A stretch of 64,000 bases of DNA from Symbiodinium natans (taxonomy: Eukaryota; Sar; Dinophyceae; Suessiales; Symbiodiniaceae): positions 1 to 64,000 of the forward strand of contig CAJNDS010002128.1 of NCBI GenBank assembly GCA_905221605.1, read 5' to 3'. Positions 46,600 through 58,185 of this stretch are shown in pieces. The translations under genes were made by a program, and so were the position numbers. Every line of letters starts with the position of its first letter. Position 1 is the stretch's first letter. Under the pieces are notes generated by a model, which did not search any database, was not told the DNA's origin, and was given only the letters and a program-made list of their open reading frames with translations.

Positions 46600-48240
46600 A
46601 CCAAGCTCGACAAAACCCTGGAACTGGAAGGTCCGACTCCGAAGGGCAGATTGCACTGAATGCACTCTCCGATGCAAGTCCGAGGCTTCGTGGAGTCTGG
46701 GCCTGAAGTACCGGTGTGGGACAGGTGCTGTCGTCGTTGTCGGTATGATCCGAACATGCTCCTTTGCAAAGCGTCGGCTAACACGCGAGCGATCGCAAGC
46801 GACTGGCTCCGGAGTTGAAGCAATGTTTGACAGCCAGGACTCGGCGTCGCCGCAGAACAGCACCGTGTGCCCGCCTTGCACTAGTCGACAGTCGTCCTGG
46901 ACATGACATCATCACGCATGATATGGCATCATGAAGCATGATCAAGCTGCACACCTCTTGGGCTCTTCGATTCTACAAGAACCACGGCAAGCATTGAAAA
47001 TAGACGACACTTGCAAAGGCGAGATCGACCTTCTTCAAACTGATAGCGGAAGTGCTTCTCCACGCATCTGGCCCAACGCGACGCTGCAAGCAAGCAGGCG
47101 AAGAATCCTTAGGCTCGTGATGCTGGCTGTATTTTACTCCGTGGAAACCTGGGAGGTGTTTGAGATTCCGGCCATTCGGCCTGTATTCTTGGAGGAGAAG
47201 GATGGACTCAATCATTCATCTTTCATCTTTCACGTGAGATAAATCCAAGCGAGGCTCTAGCTGCCGATGAAATGCTCGCAAACGAAGGTAAAGCGAACGC
47301 CAACCTTCATCCATCAAGATGAAGAAACAATCGAAACATAACGCTCCATTTGTTTGGCTGCTTCGGACCGGAAGAGCTATGCCGGCGCCGATGTGAGCAG
47401 CTGAAGCCAGCTAGCCAACAAGTCAAAGGTCAGGACTTCGGTTATAGGCTTCCCTTGCTCACTTTGCTCTTACCATGAAGCTGCATGCATGTCATGATCC
47501 CCACTTCCCACAGAATGCAGGATATTGAAAGTTGAATGAAGCAACCACTCTTCTCCAGCGCCAGATATCTTAGGTACCTTGGCTTAGAAAGGGGAAAGCG
47601 GAGCAAAGGCAGCGGTTTGAGTCCTAGATTGGCCGAGCTGCTGTAAGCAAACAGCCCCGAAATCAGCCTCAGGGAGCACCACTTCTCGCATGTTCTTACT
47701 TGAGACCATCCCAGCCTGGCAGCGACCTGCCCAGTCGAAGGAGGATGATGGACCGGTCCACGTATGGCTAACACAGGACAGTATTCCAAGCGCCTGCAAC
47801 AGCAACACAGGGAACACTAAACTCTGTAGAACTGCATTGTCGAGATGCAATCGCCTCCGGATCAAGGAATGCAGTCAACAAGTATCCGGTCTCCTTCCAT
47901 GTCAACGAAAACAAATTGATGGCTGGGACTAGGGGTGGCATCACCTGTCCTGCAGTGCCTGGTCTTTCAAGTCATGATGTCGCCAGCTCCCAGGCATTGT
48001 CACAACCACACGCACTCACAAATCGTCTTGACTCATGACCATTGCTTCAAAAGCAAGCTTTGAGAATTAGTGGCTTCGAGAGTCGAGACACAAACGTCAC
48101 AGGCTAGAGCGAGGCTGAAAAGCAGGAGCGAAATTGAGTTCCTCGCCATGTCCCCACCTGCACCAGATGCTAAACACACTGTCACGGGCCCGACATAATA
48201 CAACATGATTACAATGATTACAACATGTGTTAGTGATAGT
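46600..48240. other. Stretch without recognised gene
   Basis: Only short, unremarkable frames were seen on both strands. Confidence 0.4.
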
Positions 48241-48256
48241 GTTTCTTTCCGCTGAC

Positions 48257-48430
48257 TCAGGTCTCGTCTGAAGGGGCGTGGCGGTAGTGTTCCCGTGGCA
48301 CGCTAGGGAAGACAGCAACCTCGGTGCCAAGCAACTTCTGCAAGTGTTCACAAGCGGTAGCACCGCACGCAACACTGACATTGAGAACATTTGGGAACCC
48401 AACCGTGTTTTCACAGCCACTCGTCGAAGA
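48257..48430 (-). CDS. Candidate terminal exon, unidentified
   Basis: The minus-strand frame includes CENTVGFPNVLNVSVACGAT then ACEHLQKLLGTEVAVFPSVP and stops at 48257. It is protein-like; no domain is recognised. Upstream at 48530-48590 the same strand carries a GCAGGCACT-type 9-bp repeat. Confidence 0.3.
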   Translation of the reverse strand, partial: SSTSGCENTVGFPNVLNVSVACGATACEHLQKLLGTEVAVFPSVPREHYRHAPSDET

Positions 48431-48681
48431 AGGCGCATTTCTGTGGAACACGGTTCGCGTGGTGAAAAAAGGCATGGAACACCAGTGAAAGCGATCCAAA
48501 GGCCCCTCTCTAAGGCGCGCCTCACGGGCACTGCAGGTACTGCCACTGCAGGCGCTGCAGGCGATGCAGGCACTGCAGGCTGCGTCACCTTGGCAAGCAT
48601 GAGAGCCTATGCTGGTTTGACATCGTTTAACATCCCAAAAAGACATGAGTCTGGATGGCGTCATCAGGCTGCTACAGCGTG

Positions 48682-48718
48682 CTGGCCGATCCCTGGCCGA
48701 TCCCTGGCCGATCCCTGG
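48682..48718. repeat. 11-bp tandem repeat, about 3 copies
   Basis: CTGGCCGATCC repeated three times without mismatch. Confidence 0.9.
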
Positions 48719-49870
48719 TAAGGTTTCCATAAGTCCGTTGGCCGGAGAACTAGTTTATGTCTCTGCGGGCGCGTCGAGCCTCTGCAACTCTAAACGTCTT
48801 AGGTAGCCTAGTGGGCCTAGTTACTAGTTCGTGGGAGGTGCCTTGCCTCCTGAATGCAGATTAAGAGAAGAGAAGGGCAAGACCTCTGCTCGAGGGGGAG
48901 GATGCCAAAGAAACGGAAAGATGAACATCACGAACAGAATTCCCACGGTTTCAAGCATGACCGAACATAAGAAAGCATGTGGGCATGCAACGTTGGTTGG
49001 CTCTTGCCGCCCCATGAAGCCATGCCAGGCAAGGCTTGGACTATTCTCTGATTGTTAGCAAGGCACATCGACTTGGCCAGATCTCCCCTCGTCCATTTCC
49101 CACACATCCGCAACGGAGGGTCGGCGTCTGTCAGAAGGAGGCAGCTGGGATCGAAAGCTCGACTCAACACGAAACAACACAGCCAAAGCATAACCCAGCA
49201 GCACCGACAGGACATCGGTCGCCTAGATGCAATGTAGGGCTGCGCCGAGGGGCGCAAGTGAGGTGGAGCCTCGGGGACGCAAAAGGGACGGGCGGAAATA
49301 AACAACTGTGCAACACTGCCAGGACCAAGCTGCGAGCTGACATGTTGAAGCCAAGGATGCAGCAACGTCAGGCATAAAGTTGATTGCAAAATGCTGGATC
49401 TCTGAACACCCCCAACTCTCGGACGGCACGGCCTCGTGCAGAATCAAAGCTAATGTGTGCAGGTTGAGGCTGGAGTACTTCATTCTTTGTGTTTCATTCT
49501 TCTGCGTCTTCCATTTGGGCAAAGCGGCAGCTTTGGCAAGACTTTGCACGTGCCGTGAGTTAGCAGCACGTATATCAAACAACTGTACAGATGCCACATG
49601 CCGCAGCATATCATCAGATGTCCGACCAACAAAACTGGTGTGAGCGCCTTTTCCTGCGGTTAAACGACGGTCGCACTTGCCGGCTGGTGCCATCGCGCTG
49701 GTGCCGCTCCCACAGTCTCTAGATGTCAATCTCTGGTTCCTGACGTGCACGAGAAGATAGGAAACCCCCTCGCGACTCAGACAACGCCATGACGCCACAA
49801 CGCCACAACACCACCACATCACCACAACAACACAACGCCGCAACAAACCACAACACGCAAGCGCACTGAC

Positions 49871-49978
49871 TCAGGACTTCGCCATGTCTAGAGCATCTTG
49901 AAGATCTTCAACACCAGCTGCCGCTGCATCCCTTCCTTCTAGCTGCATTACCTTCTGTCCGTCCTGAAAGATGACGAC
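49871..49978 (-). CDS. Terminal exon with thioredoxin-like C-terminus
   Basis: After the acceptor CTCTCAG the minus strand reads VVIFQDGQKVMQLEGRDAAA, continues AGVEDLQDALDMAKS and stops at 49873-49871. The pattern of beta strand, D-G-Q-x-V, x-G and closing helix matches the end of a thioredoxin fold. An upstream exon candidate at about 50095-50010 reads LQELRAEESWKAFNW. The link to the JmjC exon at 50.4-51.2 kb is unknown: this may be the next gene or the same one. Confidence 0.45.
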   Translation of the reverse strand, partial: VVIFQDGQKVMQLEGRDAAAAGVEDLQDALDMAKS

Positions 49979-50433
49979 CTGAGAGCACAAACATGTACTG
50001 CACAGAGACAGGGAATGTCAAGAAGTCCAGGATGCTAGCAAGCTGCAGCTGGGAGCGCACCCAGTTGAAGGCTTTCCACGACTCCTCTGCACGCAGCTCT
50101 TGGAGCTCTCAGAGCTTCCCGACAAGCAGCTCCTGGCATCCTGCCGGCATCCAGCGTGAGGACTTGCATCTGCCCACCTGCACGATGTTGGCCAATAACG
50201 CAGACATGTCTTCACCATCACATTCCCTCTTACTTTGTCACTCTTTGTCCCACCAAGTTCGCGTCGAAGAAGCTGCAGCGTGCCATCCAAAGCCATCGAA
50301 TCCTGTTCCCACCTTCCTGAGCGCACACACTGTGCTACCTACCATGTCTGAGGGCAGGCTGGCATCAATTGTTGCGGACCATTGCGCTGCATAGTCACGT
50401 TCTGTACATCCGCATTCAGCGGATCTTCGGCGC

Positions 50434-51192
50434 TCACCACGTGTGTGACGCAATCTTGTCAAAAGATGCCGCCCACGTGACAATGCGTCGGAAGCGTTTC
50501 AGTCGCCGCTTCTCCCGAACAGGGAGCAGTGCAGAACTGTCTTCTGAGCTAGCCAGAGCTTGATCAAAAAGACTGAATTGATCTGCGTGACACCGCACGA
50601 AGTTCTCCGTTACAGACAGCGATGCCTCCAAGTTCTCTACAAAATGAGGCCATCTGGGAGGTGCGTACACAACATCACCTGCCTCCAAGATTAACTCTGT
50701 GTACGGGTGGCGCAGAACCGAGACATCTTTCATGTATTCTGGATAGACATGCCGTAGATGATCAGGGTCACTCAGGTCAGCATGCAGGTCGTGGAGCAGC
50801 TCAGGAGCAAAGAATACAAACCTTTTCTGACCTTCCAAGCATGCATTCCATGCAGCACTACCAACGGGATCCACATGCAGTCGCGAGTAGCTGTTCTTTG
50901 GCCCAATGAAGAGCCAACGGAAATAGAAAATGAATTGCAGCAAGGGTGGTGCAAGATATCGCAAGCTTCGCCAGCGTGTCAAGAAGTCATCAGCCGTTGA
51001 CAAGAAATCTGGGCGCCGGAAGTCGTTCAGCAAGTTATCGAATGGGGGCTCATACAGAACCTGGCTTGACCAGTACAACAAGGAATCGGCAGAGGCTGCT
51101 TGCATGCCGCTGAGGTAATTCTTGACCGACATGGTTTCCGTGCGAGGCCCATTCGGAGAAAGTTGGGTCATCCTCGTCGGAAGACGTTGAAC
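50434..51192 (-). CDS. JmjC/cupin_8-type dioxygenase, main exon
   Basis: 252 codons open from an AG|G acceptor at 51193 to a stop at 50434. An N-terminal VKNYLSGM and DSLLYWSSQVLYEPPFDNLL fit the JMJD6-like entry region. Then YSRLHVDPVGSAAWNACLEG carries the iron-binding H-x-D, followed by GQKRFVFFAP. ELILEAGDVVYAPPRWPHFV carries the distal His of the facial triad. The 2-oxoglutarate/Fe(II) core looks complete, so protein hydroxylase or demethylase activity is possible; the substrate is unknown. A TM-like run (LLQFIFYFRWLFIG) is the normal beta strand before the HxD strand. The first exon(s), upstream of 51192, were not identified. Confidence 0.85.
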   Translation of the reverse strand, partial: VQRLPTRMTQLSPNGPRTETMSVKNYLSGMQAASADSLLYWSSQVLYEPPFDNLLNDFRRPDFLSTADDFLTRWRSLRYLAPPLLQFIFYFRWLFIGPKNSYSRLHVDPVGSAAWNACLEGQKRFVFFAPELLHDLHADLSDPDHLRHVYPEYMKDVSVLRHPYTELILEAGDVVYAPPRWPHFVENLEASLSVTENFVRCHADQFSLFDQALASSEDSSALLPVREKRRLKRFRRIVTWAASFDKIASHTW

Positions 51193-51589
51193 CTCACAGC
51201 TCAGACATGCCTCTGCTTGGAATCTGCAGAATCAGAGCTGGGGTGCTCGCTGTGATTGGCACATCTGCATAAGCTGCGCCGATCCTTAGGCAACCGCTTT
51301 CAGGCTCGCTAGCCTTTTTTGGCGTGTTGCTGTCGCAAACGTGTCTGCGTCTGCACATAGCGAACACCCTGAGCGCGGCATTACAGGGCACGGACAGATT
51401 GAGGTCTAGGCGTTTTTTCAGGAGTCCAGCGCTGGGGACTGGGCCTGGCTTGGTCCTAGAGCAGATCCTGCAGCACCCCACCACTTCACCAGCCTCCCAG
51501 CAAGTTGTCAACGAGTCAACAAGTCACATCTTCGCATTTTCGGCTTTTCGCGACGAAATTTGGTTCACAAATGCCGTTGACACCGTGAA

Positions 51590-51700
51590 TCTGTACTGCC
51601 ACTGGCGCCGTTGATGGTGTGTGACGCCGTGGGTGTGGCGACGCCGTGCGACGCCGTGCGACGCTGTTGATGCCGTTCGCGTGTCTTCGCATCTTTGCAT
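51590..51700. repeat. GACGCCGT-rich degenerate repeat
   Basis: GTGACGCCGT, GCGACGCCGT and related phrases recur from about 51615 to 51670. A second theme, CTTCGCATNTTTGCATGGAAAG, repeats near 51685 and 51747. Confidence 0.6.
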
Positions 51701-52286
51701 GGAAAGCCGCGTCATCGCGGGGAAAGAAACAAAAGTCTTCATTTCGCGTCTTCGCATGGAAAGTCACGTATTCGTGTTTTAACGTCTTCGCCCCACAAAG
51801 TACACACCCCCACGGACATCAATGGCAGGAGGCGGCAGATTCTTGGGTTTTCTTACTTTTGCAAGCCATTTGAAAAGTCATGTGCCGCAAGCCTTCAATC
51901 GCCTGCCTCTGGCTACAAAGCTTCTGGCACCAGCTTTGCAGTCTAGCAGCGCAACTTATTCACTAACAGTATGTAACAGTAAGCAACCGCCCCTGAACGC
52001 TCTCTGTGCAAAATCACTTTCTTAGGTCCACGTGTCGCGGAAAGTCGCCACTCTGCTGGGAAAAGTGACCTGGCAGCGCCGCGAAACAGTTGCGGCCGGG
52101 TCCAATCCATTGAAGGGCCGCTTGGTGGATGTCCAACCGCCACGGATTAGGAGGCACAGCAACTCAGACCTATTAAGCAAGCAGCTGCAGGTTACAGTGG
52201 TCCTGTAAGCGAAGATGCCATGCTGATCGCTCCAGTACGACTAAACGTGGTCACCCAGTACCGACCGAACTGCTACCCCTGACAAA

Positions 52287-52368
52287 GCTCTGCTGAGAAG
52301 TCGTCATGATGACTAGAATAGCCCTGAAAAATGCTCTGCTGAGAAGTCGTCATAATGACTAGAATAGC
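52287..52368. repeat. 36-bp direct repeat, two copies 46 bp apart
   Basis: GCTCTGCTGAGAAGTCGTCA at 52287 and 52333 continue alike to AGAATAGC with one mismatch. The GTCGTCATGATGAC core is near-palindromic. Confidence 0.9.
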
Positions 52369-52399
52369 GTTCTAACGTTGACCATATAGGCGGCCGAAA

Positions 52400-55300
52400 G
52401 GCCGAGACAGGTGCTTGAGTCAATATGGCCCCGGGCGAGAGAAAACTGTCCTTGCATCAATAGACTCAGCACAATGCTTCAAAGATTCCGCTACCGAGGA
52501 CACCAAGCAGCAGAACGTCCTCCATTTGCACGGTCAATTCCAGTTCCTGTCGGTGCGCAGTGCACAATGTGGCACAACGTTCGCTCGGCATTTGAGACAA
52601 CCAAAAGAAATCGAACTCCCTGTCGCACACCCTTCGTCTCGGTAACTGTAACCACCCGTAACCGCAGGCACCACCGGGTGATCTTCCCTCGAATGCTGCA
52701 ACGAAGACGGTCCTCCAAGCTGCTGACTTCTGCATCCAATCCAGTGTCGTCTGGTGAACAGCAAAAACGTCCAGCGCAATCCCGACAAAAACGTTCCCAA
52801 AAAACATGATTTGGCTGTTTGCTTGATGCGTGCCTAAGAGCTCCACCAACCCCAGTGCCGCAGCTGCCGCATCCTCCAGCTGAGCTAAGCTCGCAGACCC
52901 CTCAAATCGACCTGTCTCCGCACCTCAGCCGCATCAGCCGCAAGGCACCACAAACTCTTGCAGACTCTTGCCCAGTCTCGATGAGATTGTGAGTCTTCTA
53001 AGGCCTCAGCCATTCTTGTAAAAGATTACCGTTGGGAGGCCTTCGACACCTAAGGCGGTTGCCTGCCGAACGGCCGACATCAACAACTTCAATTGAGCGA
53101 GGCTCTCCAATTGCTTCGGCAGACAATGCTACCAGCTTACCGGACACTGCAAAAAAACGACCGACAACTGACGACATACTGGTTCAGCACCGAGCAAGGA
53201 CTGCATTCCAACGCAAAGTCCCGACAAGCATGTTCCTCATGCCAAAGCTGCTTGGCTGCATCATGCTGCATCACGGAGTGTTCAGCACGGGCACGCTTTC
53301 GTTTGTTCCACGCTGCGACTCGAGATCTTTAAGCGCAAAGGGCAGCAGCGCGCATTTATCGCTCGGGAGGCTTCCATGGTCGCCACCACGGCAATCCCGA
53401 GCAGAGAAGGTTGGTTGACATGCGGTGGCGGCTGGCATGACAGGCAGGGACACCAAGAAGAAAGTCACATGGTAAAGGCAGCAGAGGGCGGTATTGTGCT
53501 GACATGTTCTTGTGCGGGGTGCCCAGGATCAAGTTGCGAGCGTAAAAGGAATGTGCAAATAAGAATTTGGGAGCCAGGAGATAGGTAAGCATAGTGAATA
53601 TGGTAATCAAAGAGCTCCACTCAGGCGTATTGTTTGAAGCCGGGCGGGGGGGGGGGGGGACCCTTCAATTGACTGGCCGGAAGGAGAGGGTGTCAAGAAG
53701 GGCATCTGTGATGGCGCAACCCCAACCAGCCGGGCTATCACAATACATGAGCGACTGCCAAAACTGGCTCGAGGTGCTAATGGACGCAACAAGAGGGGTG
53801 TCGCTTTTCAAGTGTTCCCATCGTTTTACAGGGTTTTAGCATCAATCATCCACGCTTGATGTTTGTAGGTGTCGCTTTGGGAAAAAATCACGGCTATGGC
53901 ACACCCAACGGTTCATTAACCTAGGGGTGTCGCTTTTCAAGCGTTCCCATCGTTTTACAGGGTTTTGGGCATTCGTGTCCACCCCTTACTTAATTGAATG
54001 GCTGGAGGTTTTGGCGCTTGCTCACATAATTCTATTCTTTGAGCAAAACCATCAATACAGGCAAACATGTGAGAGGAAGGGATTGCCAGTTTCTGCAAGA
54101 AGGGAAAAGTTGCTAAGCTGAAATTAACCGCAAGAGGGCAGGTACTGATTGGAGGCGGTGCTATTAAAGTAGTCCAGGCAGGGATCCAGGGCCATCCATC
54201 GGGAGACGTCGGTACAGTGCAGGAGATGGTCCTCACGGGTAAGTTCCTCATCGGTGCCCTTGTGCTGGCAAGGGAAAGTGAATAAGTCTGGTGAAGAACG
54301 AGGCCATGATACGACAGAAAGTCTAGCAAAAGAAACAGCACTGTCTTGTTCGGGAGCTTGGGGCGGCCCACAGCTTCAAGGCCGATACAATCGTGCTGAG
54401 GTGTGGGTCAAAAATCTATGGTTGCCGGCTAGTATGACATCAAAACCGAATGCGGGAATCTCTTCAATCGCTGGCAGTCTTCGTCTGCAACTTCCACGGG
54501 GCTGGGATCATACAAGTTGAAACAAGTGTTTTGTTGAAGAAACCATACAGAATGCCGAGAACTAGGCCCACGTGACATGAGAATTTCCCGCATTTCCAGT
54601 AAGCTATATAGTGCATGTACGAATGAGTAAAGAGACTGCACAAGAAAATCACTACATTTGATGCACAACATGCATTGTGGAGGACTGCGAGGCCTGTTTG
54701 GACAGTAGGTGCGCTCCCCCTCACCGACCCCCAGTGAGAAAATTGAAAGCCACGGCTTTCACGACCAAAGACCTGAAAGTACAAATCTGCAGCTTCCATT
54801 TGGGGCCTTCAAGCTGAGACATGGAATGTTGTCACAAAGACCGACGTGGGTTGTGTGACACACTGATTGACCTTGAGCATTCACGTTCTGTTGGGGCGAA
54901 GCCCAGATAAAGACGGCAACCATGACCCACCGCTAAGCATCACCGATGGCGCGATTGCCCCTTCCACAAGGATACTAAAGTTTACGAGGGGGTCAAATCC
55001 TCCCATGTGCTGCTCGACATCCAGAACGAAGCATTGTATCAAAGTGCTTGGCGCCCCAAACAAAGAAGAGCGCAATGCAGGACAGGAGACGCCAAACCTT
55101 GGCCAAGAACGTAATGCATCTTTGCAAGACGATGAGGAACTCAAGTTCCGACACTTTTTTTGAGAACGACAGTGAAGAAAGCACTCGGTGCAGACCAGCC
55201 GTTTTCTTGGTGGTAAAGCGGCACGGACGACGAGGTCAACACTCCGAACACGCATAGTTATCCCGGCAGGGTGTGGTGCCCTTGGCTTGGTTCCATGCCT

Positions 55301-55690
55301 GCGCAACACGTGAAGGCTTCCGAACGGGCCCATGAAGACAATTCCCCACAAGGCCGAGGAGGTATGTATGCTCTGGACCAGGAGTCAGAATCTCTGCCAT
55401 CGAAAGCAAACTATGTGCGCTGCGGCTTCTCTTCCGGCCAAAATTGCGAGAAGTTTTCCCTTGGTTCTCCACAACCTTTTTGCAGATTGTCTTGCTGCAA
55501 GATTTCCGCTGGTTTCGCAGTGCACCGCTTGGGGTTTACAGTGTTAAAGGGTTACGACTCTCACAGTCACATACAGTCACGCAATATTGATGTTTCTCGG
55601 GTACTTCGCGGGATGTCGACTCACAGTCGCGCAAGGCAAACGAGCCTTTTGGGGGGTTTCGTTTTCGTTTGGGATGTAGGCCCAATGCAG
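52400..55690. other. Stretch without recognised gene
   Basis: A 156-codon minus-strand frame at 54881-55351 and other frames have no motif. A 13-G run lies at 53647-53659. Confidence 0.4.
53794..53966. repeat. 44-bp direct repeat, copies at 53794 and 53923
   Basis: AGGGGTGTCGCTTTTCAAG through ACAGGGTTTT occurs twice, 129 bp apart, with one substitution. A partial third start (GTGTCGCTTT) lies at about 53869. Confidence 0.9.
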
Positions 55691-56392
55691 GCATTACGAT
55701 AGGATTTTAGGGTTCAATGGTTTGTGTAGAACTGTATAACCAGGGTTTGGGTAGAAAGGGGCTTGTTGGGGTTGACCACAGTCATGGACAAGGTGGGGTC
55801 TGCCCTCATGAGCTGGGCCTCTGCCTGTGGTCCCACTGCTGCCGACCTCTAAGAATTCAAGGGGGCTCAGCTGGAGTCTCGCCCTCGAATTTGGAGCCCG
55901 AAATCTGCCAGAGCATGGAGGCTTGGCCTGTGGAGCTGCGCCTTGAGCCCTGAACACTCTCGCGGTAAAGCGCTTCAGCGGCTCGACAGAAAAGCTTGGT
56001 CGCTAGAGGCACTTCGGCCTTCGCCTCTCGGGATGTCCTCATGTATGCAAAGAGAAGACAATGCAAAACCGGTCTGGTGGCAAATCCTCGCAAAGGATTC
56101 TTGAGGCACAAGGTCAGCCGAAACGGCGTGTCGCGACAGCATCCTCTTTGAATCTCTACAGATCCTTACAACACCACCATTCCGTCACATTCAGACACAT
56201 TCACACATTCAAACACATTTCAGTTTAAACCCCAAGTAAATCATACATAAGGTCAAGGAGCCGCCTCCCCTCCTATCCTTCCAATGGTGCTCATGCTTAT
56301 GGCTTGCCCCACAACAAGGGGCATCATCACTACAGCGTTGCTCGGCGTATTGCTCTGGTAGTTCCATCGTATGATCTCGTCGTGACTCCTGC

Positions 56393-57004
56393 CTTGGTGG
56401 TGTGTCGGTCACTGTCCAAGCGCAGCACTTGCGGCCGAGGAATGCCATCCTCATCAAAGTCGCCACTTGAAAGTCGCCTTGAAAGTTTGCGCAGCGCAGG
56501 CTCCAAGAGCTTGCACGGTCCGCACCTGCAGTGACAGTCTCTTCGGTGGCCCAGCCCCATTTAGCCCCGACGCCTCAGAAACAAAACCCCAAAGCACAAA
56601 AACGAATCATGATGAAACTATAAACGAATGCTGGGGCACCATACGGCATAGACATCTAGTACCACCGCACCTCCGCTACGAACCGCCGCATCAAGCTCCA
56701 CGGGATCAGTTTCAATGATGCAACGACACTGCGTGCGGCAGCTGCGTAGACTTCTGCAGTTTCTGCGTAAATCCCCGCGGGAAAATGATGGCAGACCAAA
56801 TGGTGCCGGCGTGAAGCCAGGTGCCTGGCCTACAGCCTGACGGCTGCGTGTTGATGGCCGGTCAGCAAGCGGCGAAACTAGTAAAACCAGGGCGAAAAAC
56901 ACCACTAGCACCACTGCTGCACGGGGGTATCCTGCAACTTGTCCGTGGTCCGAATATCCTGGGCTGGCATAAGCATCTCGCCCACGGGGAGGCAAGCGTT
57001 GCAT
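56393..57004 (-). CDS. Thioredoxin with N-terminal membrane/targeting segment, 3' partial model
   Basis: Exon 57004..56640 starts at ATG. A basic leader is followed by a hydrophobic segment at residues about 29-47 (AAVVLVVFFALVLLVSPL). An Arg/Ser/Pro-rich stretch follows, then the thioredoxin strand VVLDVYAVW. A 114-nt intron (56639..56526) joins in frame to exon 56525..56393, which begins inside the active site to give W-C-G-P-C, then KLLEPALRKLS and VLRLDSD. A GC donor follows at 56392. Signal-like plus transit-like leaders are typical of dinoflagellate plastid proteins, so plastid targeting is plausible; a membrane anchor is the alternative. The second half of the fold (cis-Pro loop, last strands) was not located downstream. 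Confidence 0.75.
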
Positions 57005-57550
57005 GGCATCAGGTTACGCTGATGGAACTTTCAGGGCACCTAGGACCTAGGGGTGGAAGGACATGCTGACTTGCCATGTCATATGTGTACTGAGTACACT
57101 CGAAGTGTTGCAACCACTATGTCAGACTACGTTGTGACACGTTGTGACACGTTGCGAGACGTTGTGACATGTTGTGACTGTGTCAAGAGCCAAACGAGCC
57201 TTGGAACCTTTGAACTTGTCCGTTCGCCAGTCTGCTGCTCTCCGCATGCTAAAGGCTGCCAGAGCATTGTTTTACAGCTCCGTCTTTGTGCAACTCGGAT
57301 GGGCTCCATCCCACTCGACTGAGGAGACCTGGCCCAAACAATCACTACTGCAGGGAAGTGCAGAAAAACATGCATCAACAGCTCACAAACTGCCTGGTCA
57401 TTTTCTGAAAGCAGACGAAAAGCCTGCCAGTCAGCATCCAGCAAATCCCACTCAGGCAATTACTACGCGGCACACATGGCCTGACATGCATCACGGCCAC
57501 CATCATCAGCATATCTCACTGTCAACATATGCCTAAGAGGCGCACGCAGA

Positions 57551-57616
57551 CACATGCAGGCACATGCAGGCACATGCAGGCACATGCAGGCACATGCAGG
57601 CACATGCAGGCACGTG
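57551..57616. repeat. 10-bp tandem repeat CACATGCAGG, six exact copies
   Basis: Six perfect decamers from 57551 to 57610 and a partial variant (CACGTG). Each unit contains CATG. Confidence 0.97.
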
Positions 57617-57658
57617 CTTCCATGGCTCGAAGAACGGAAAGAACAGTAAGAACGGAAT

Positions 57659-58185
57659 TCACATGCAGATGATGCTGCTCTGCGAGTCGTGGTAAATGCA
57701 ATCTGGAAGCAACGAGCGCAGCTCGGACTTCGAACTAGGCATGGGCAGCATCTTCACAATATCTGCAAAGGCTGCGCCCTGGTCAAATGCTGCATCAAGT
57801 GTCTGCTGGCTGTGCGATCTGTGCGTACCAAGATTACCACAAGCTTTGACAACTCTGCAGCTGACATCGCCTTCCGAAGAACCGCTATAATGACGAAAGT
57901 TGTTGGGGCTGCGTGCTCCGCCCTGTGGCAGGGACATGCTCAAGCACTGTTTGCACCAGGTCGGCTACGCCACCCTTTCAAGAGGAGCCTCACCGGCATC
58001 ATGCAAACATGACCGCACCCGTTGGGACCTGCAACAAGAAGCCTAGCCTACTCGGATTCCAATCTTTCGAACTAGCCTATGCAGGCAAGCAGCAGCACCA
58101 CTGCTTGACCTTGCCCTTCAAGTCACCTGTGCTGGCGTATAGGATGTCCGAGCAGTCCCGAATCTCAACAAGAGCAAAGCTTGCT
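57659..58185 (-). CDS. Candidate multi-exon gene, unidentified
   Basis: Protein-like minus-strand segments follow AG acceptors. About 58180-58130 reads FALVEIRDCSDILYASTG before a GT donor. About 57880-57840 reads GDVSCRVVKACG before GT. About 57803 to 57659 reads TLDAAFDQ, then FADIVKMLPMPSSKSELRSL, and ends at a stop. Junction phases could not all be reconciled. No family is recognised. Confidence 0.35.

Noticed and set aside
49223-49846. 207-codon minus-strand ORF
   Set aside because: Length is notable but composition is irregular. There is no motif or splice logic, and it lies just 3' of a gene end. Kept out as unsupported.
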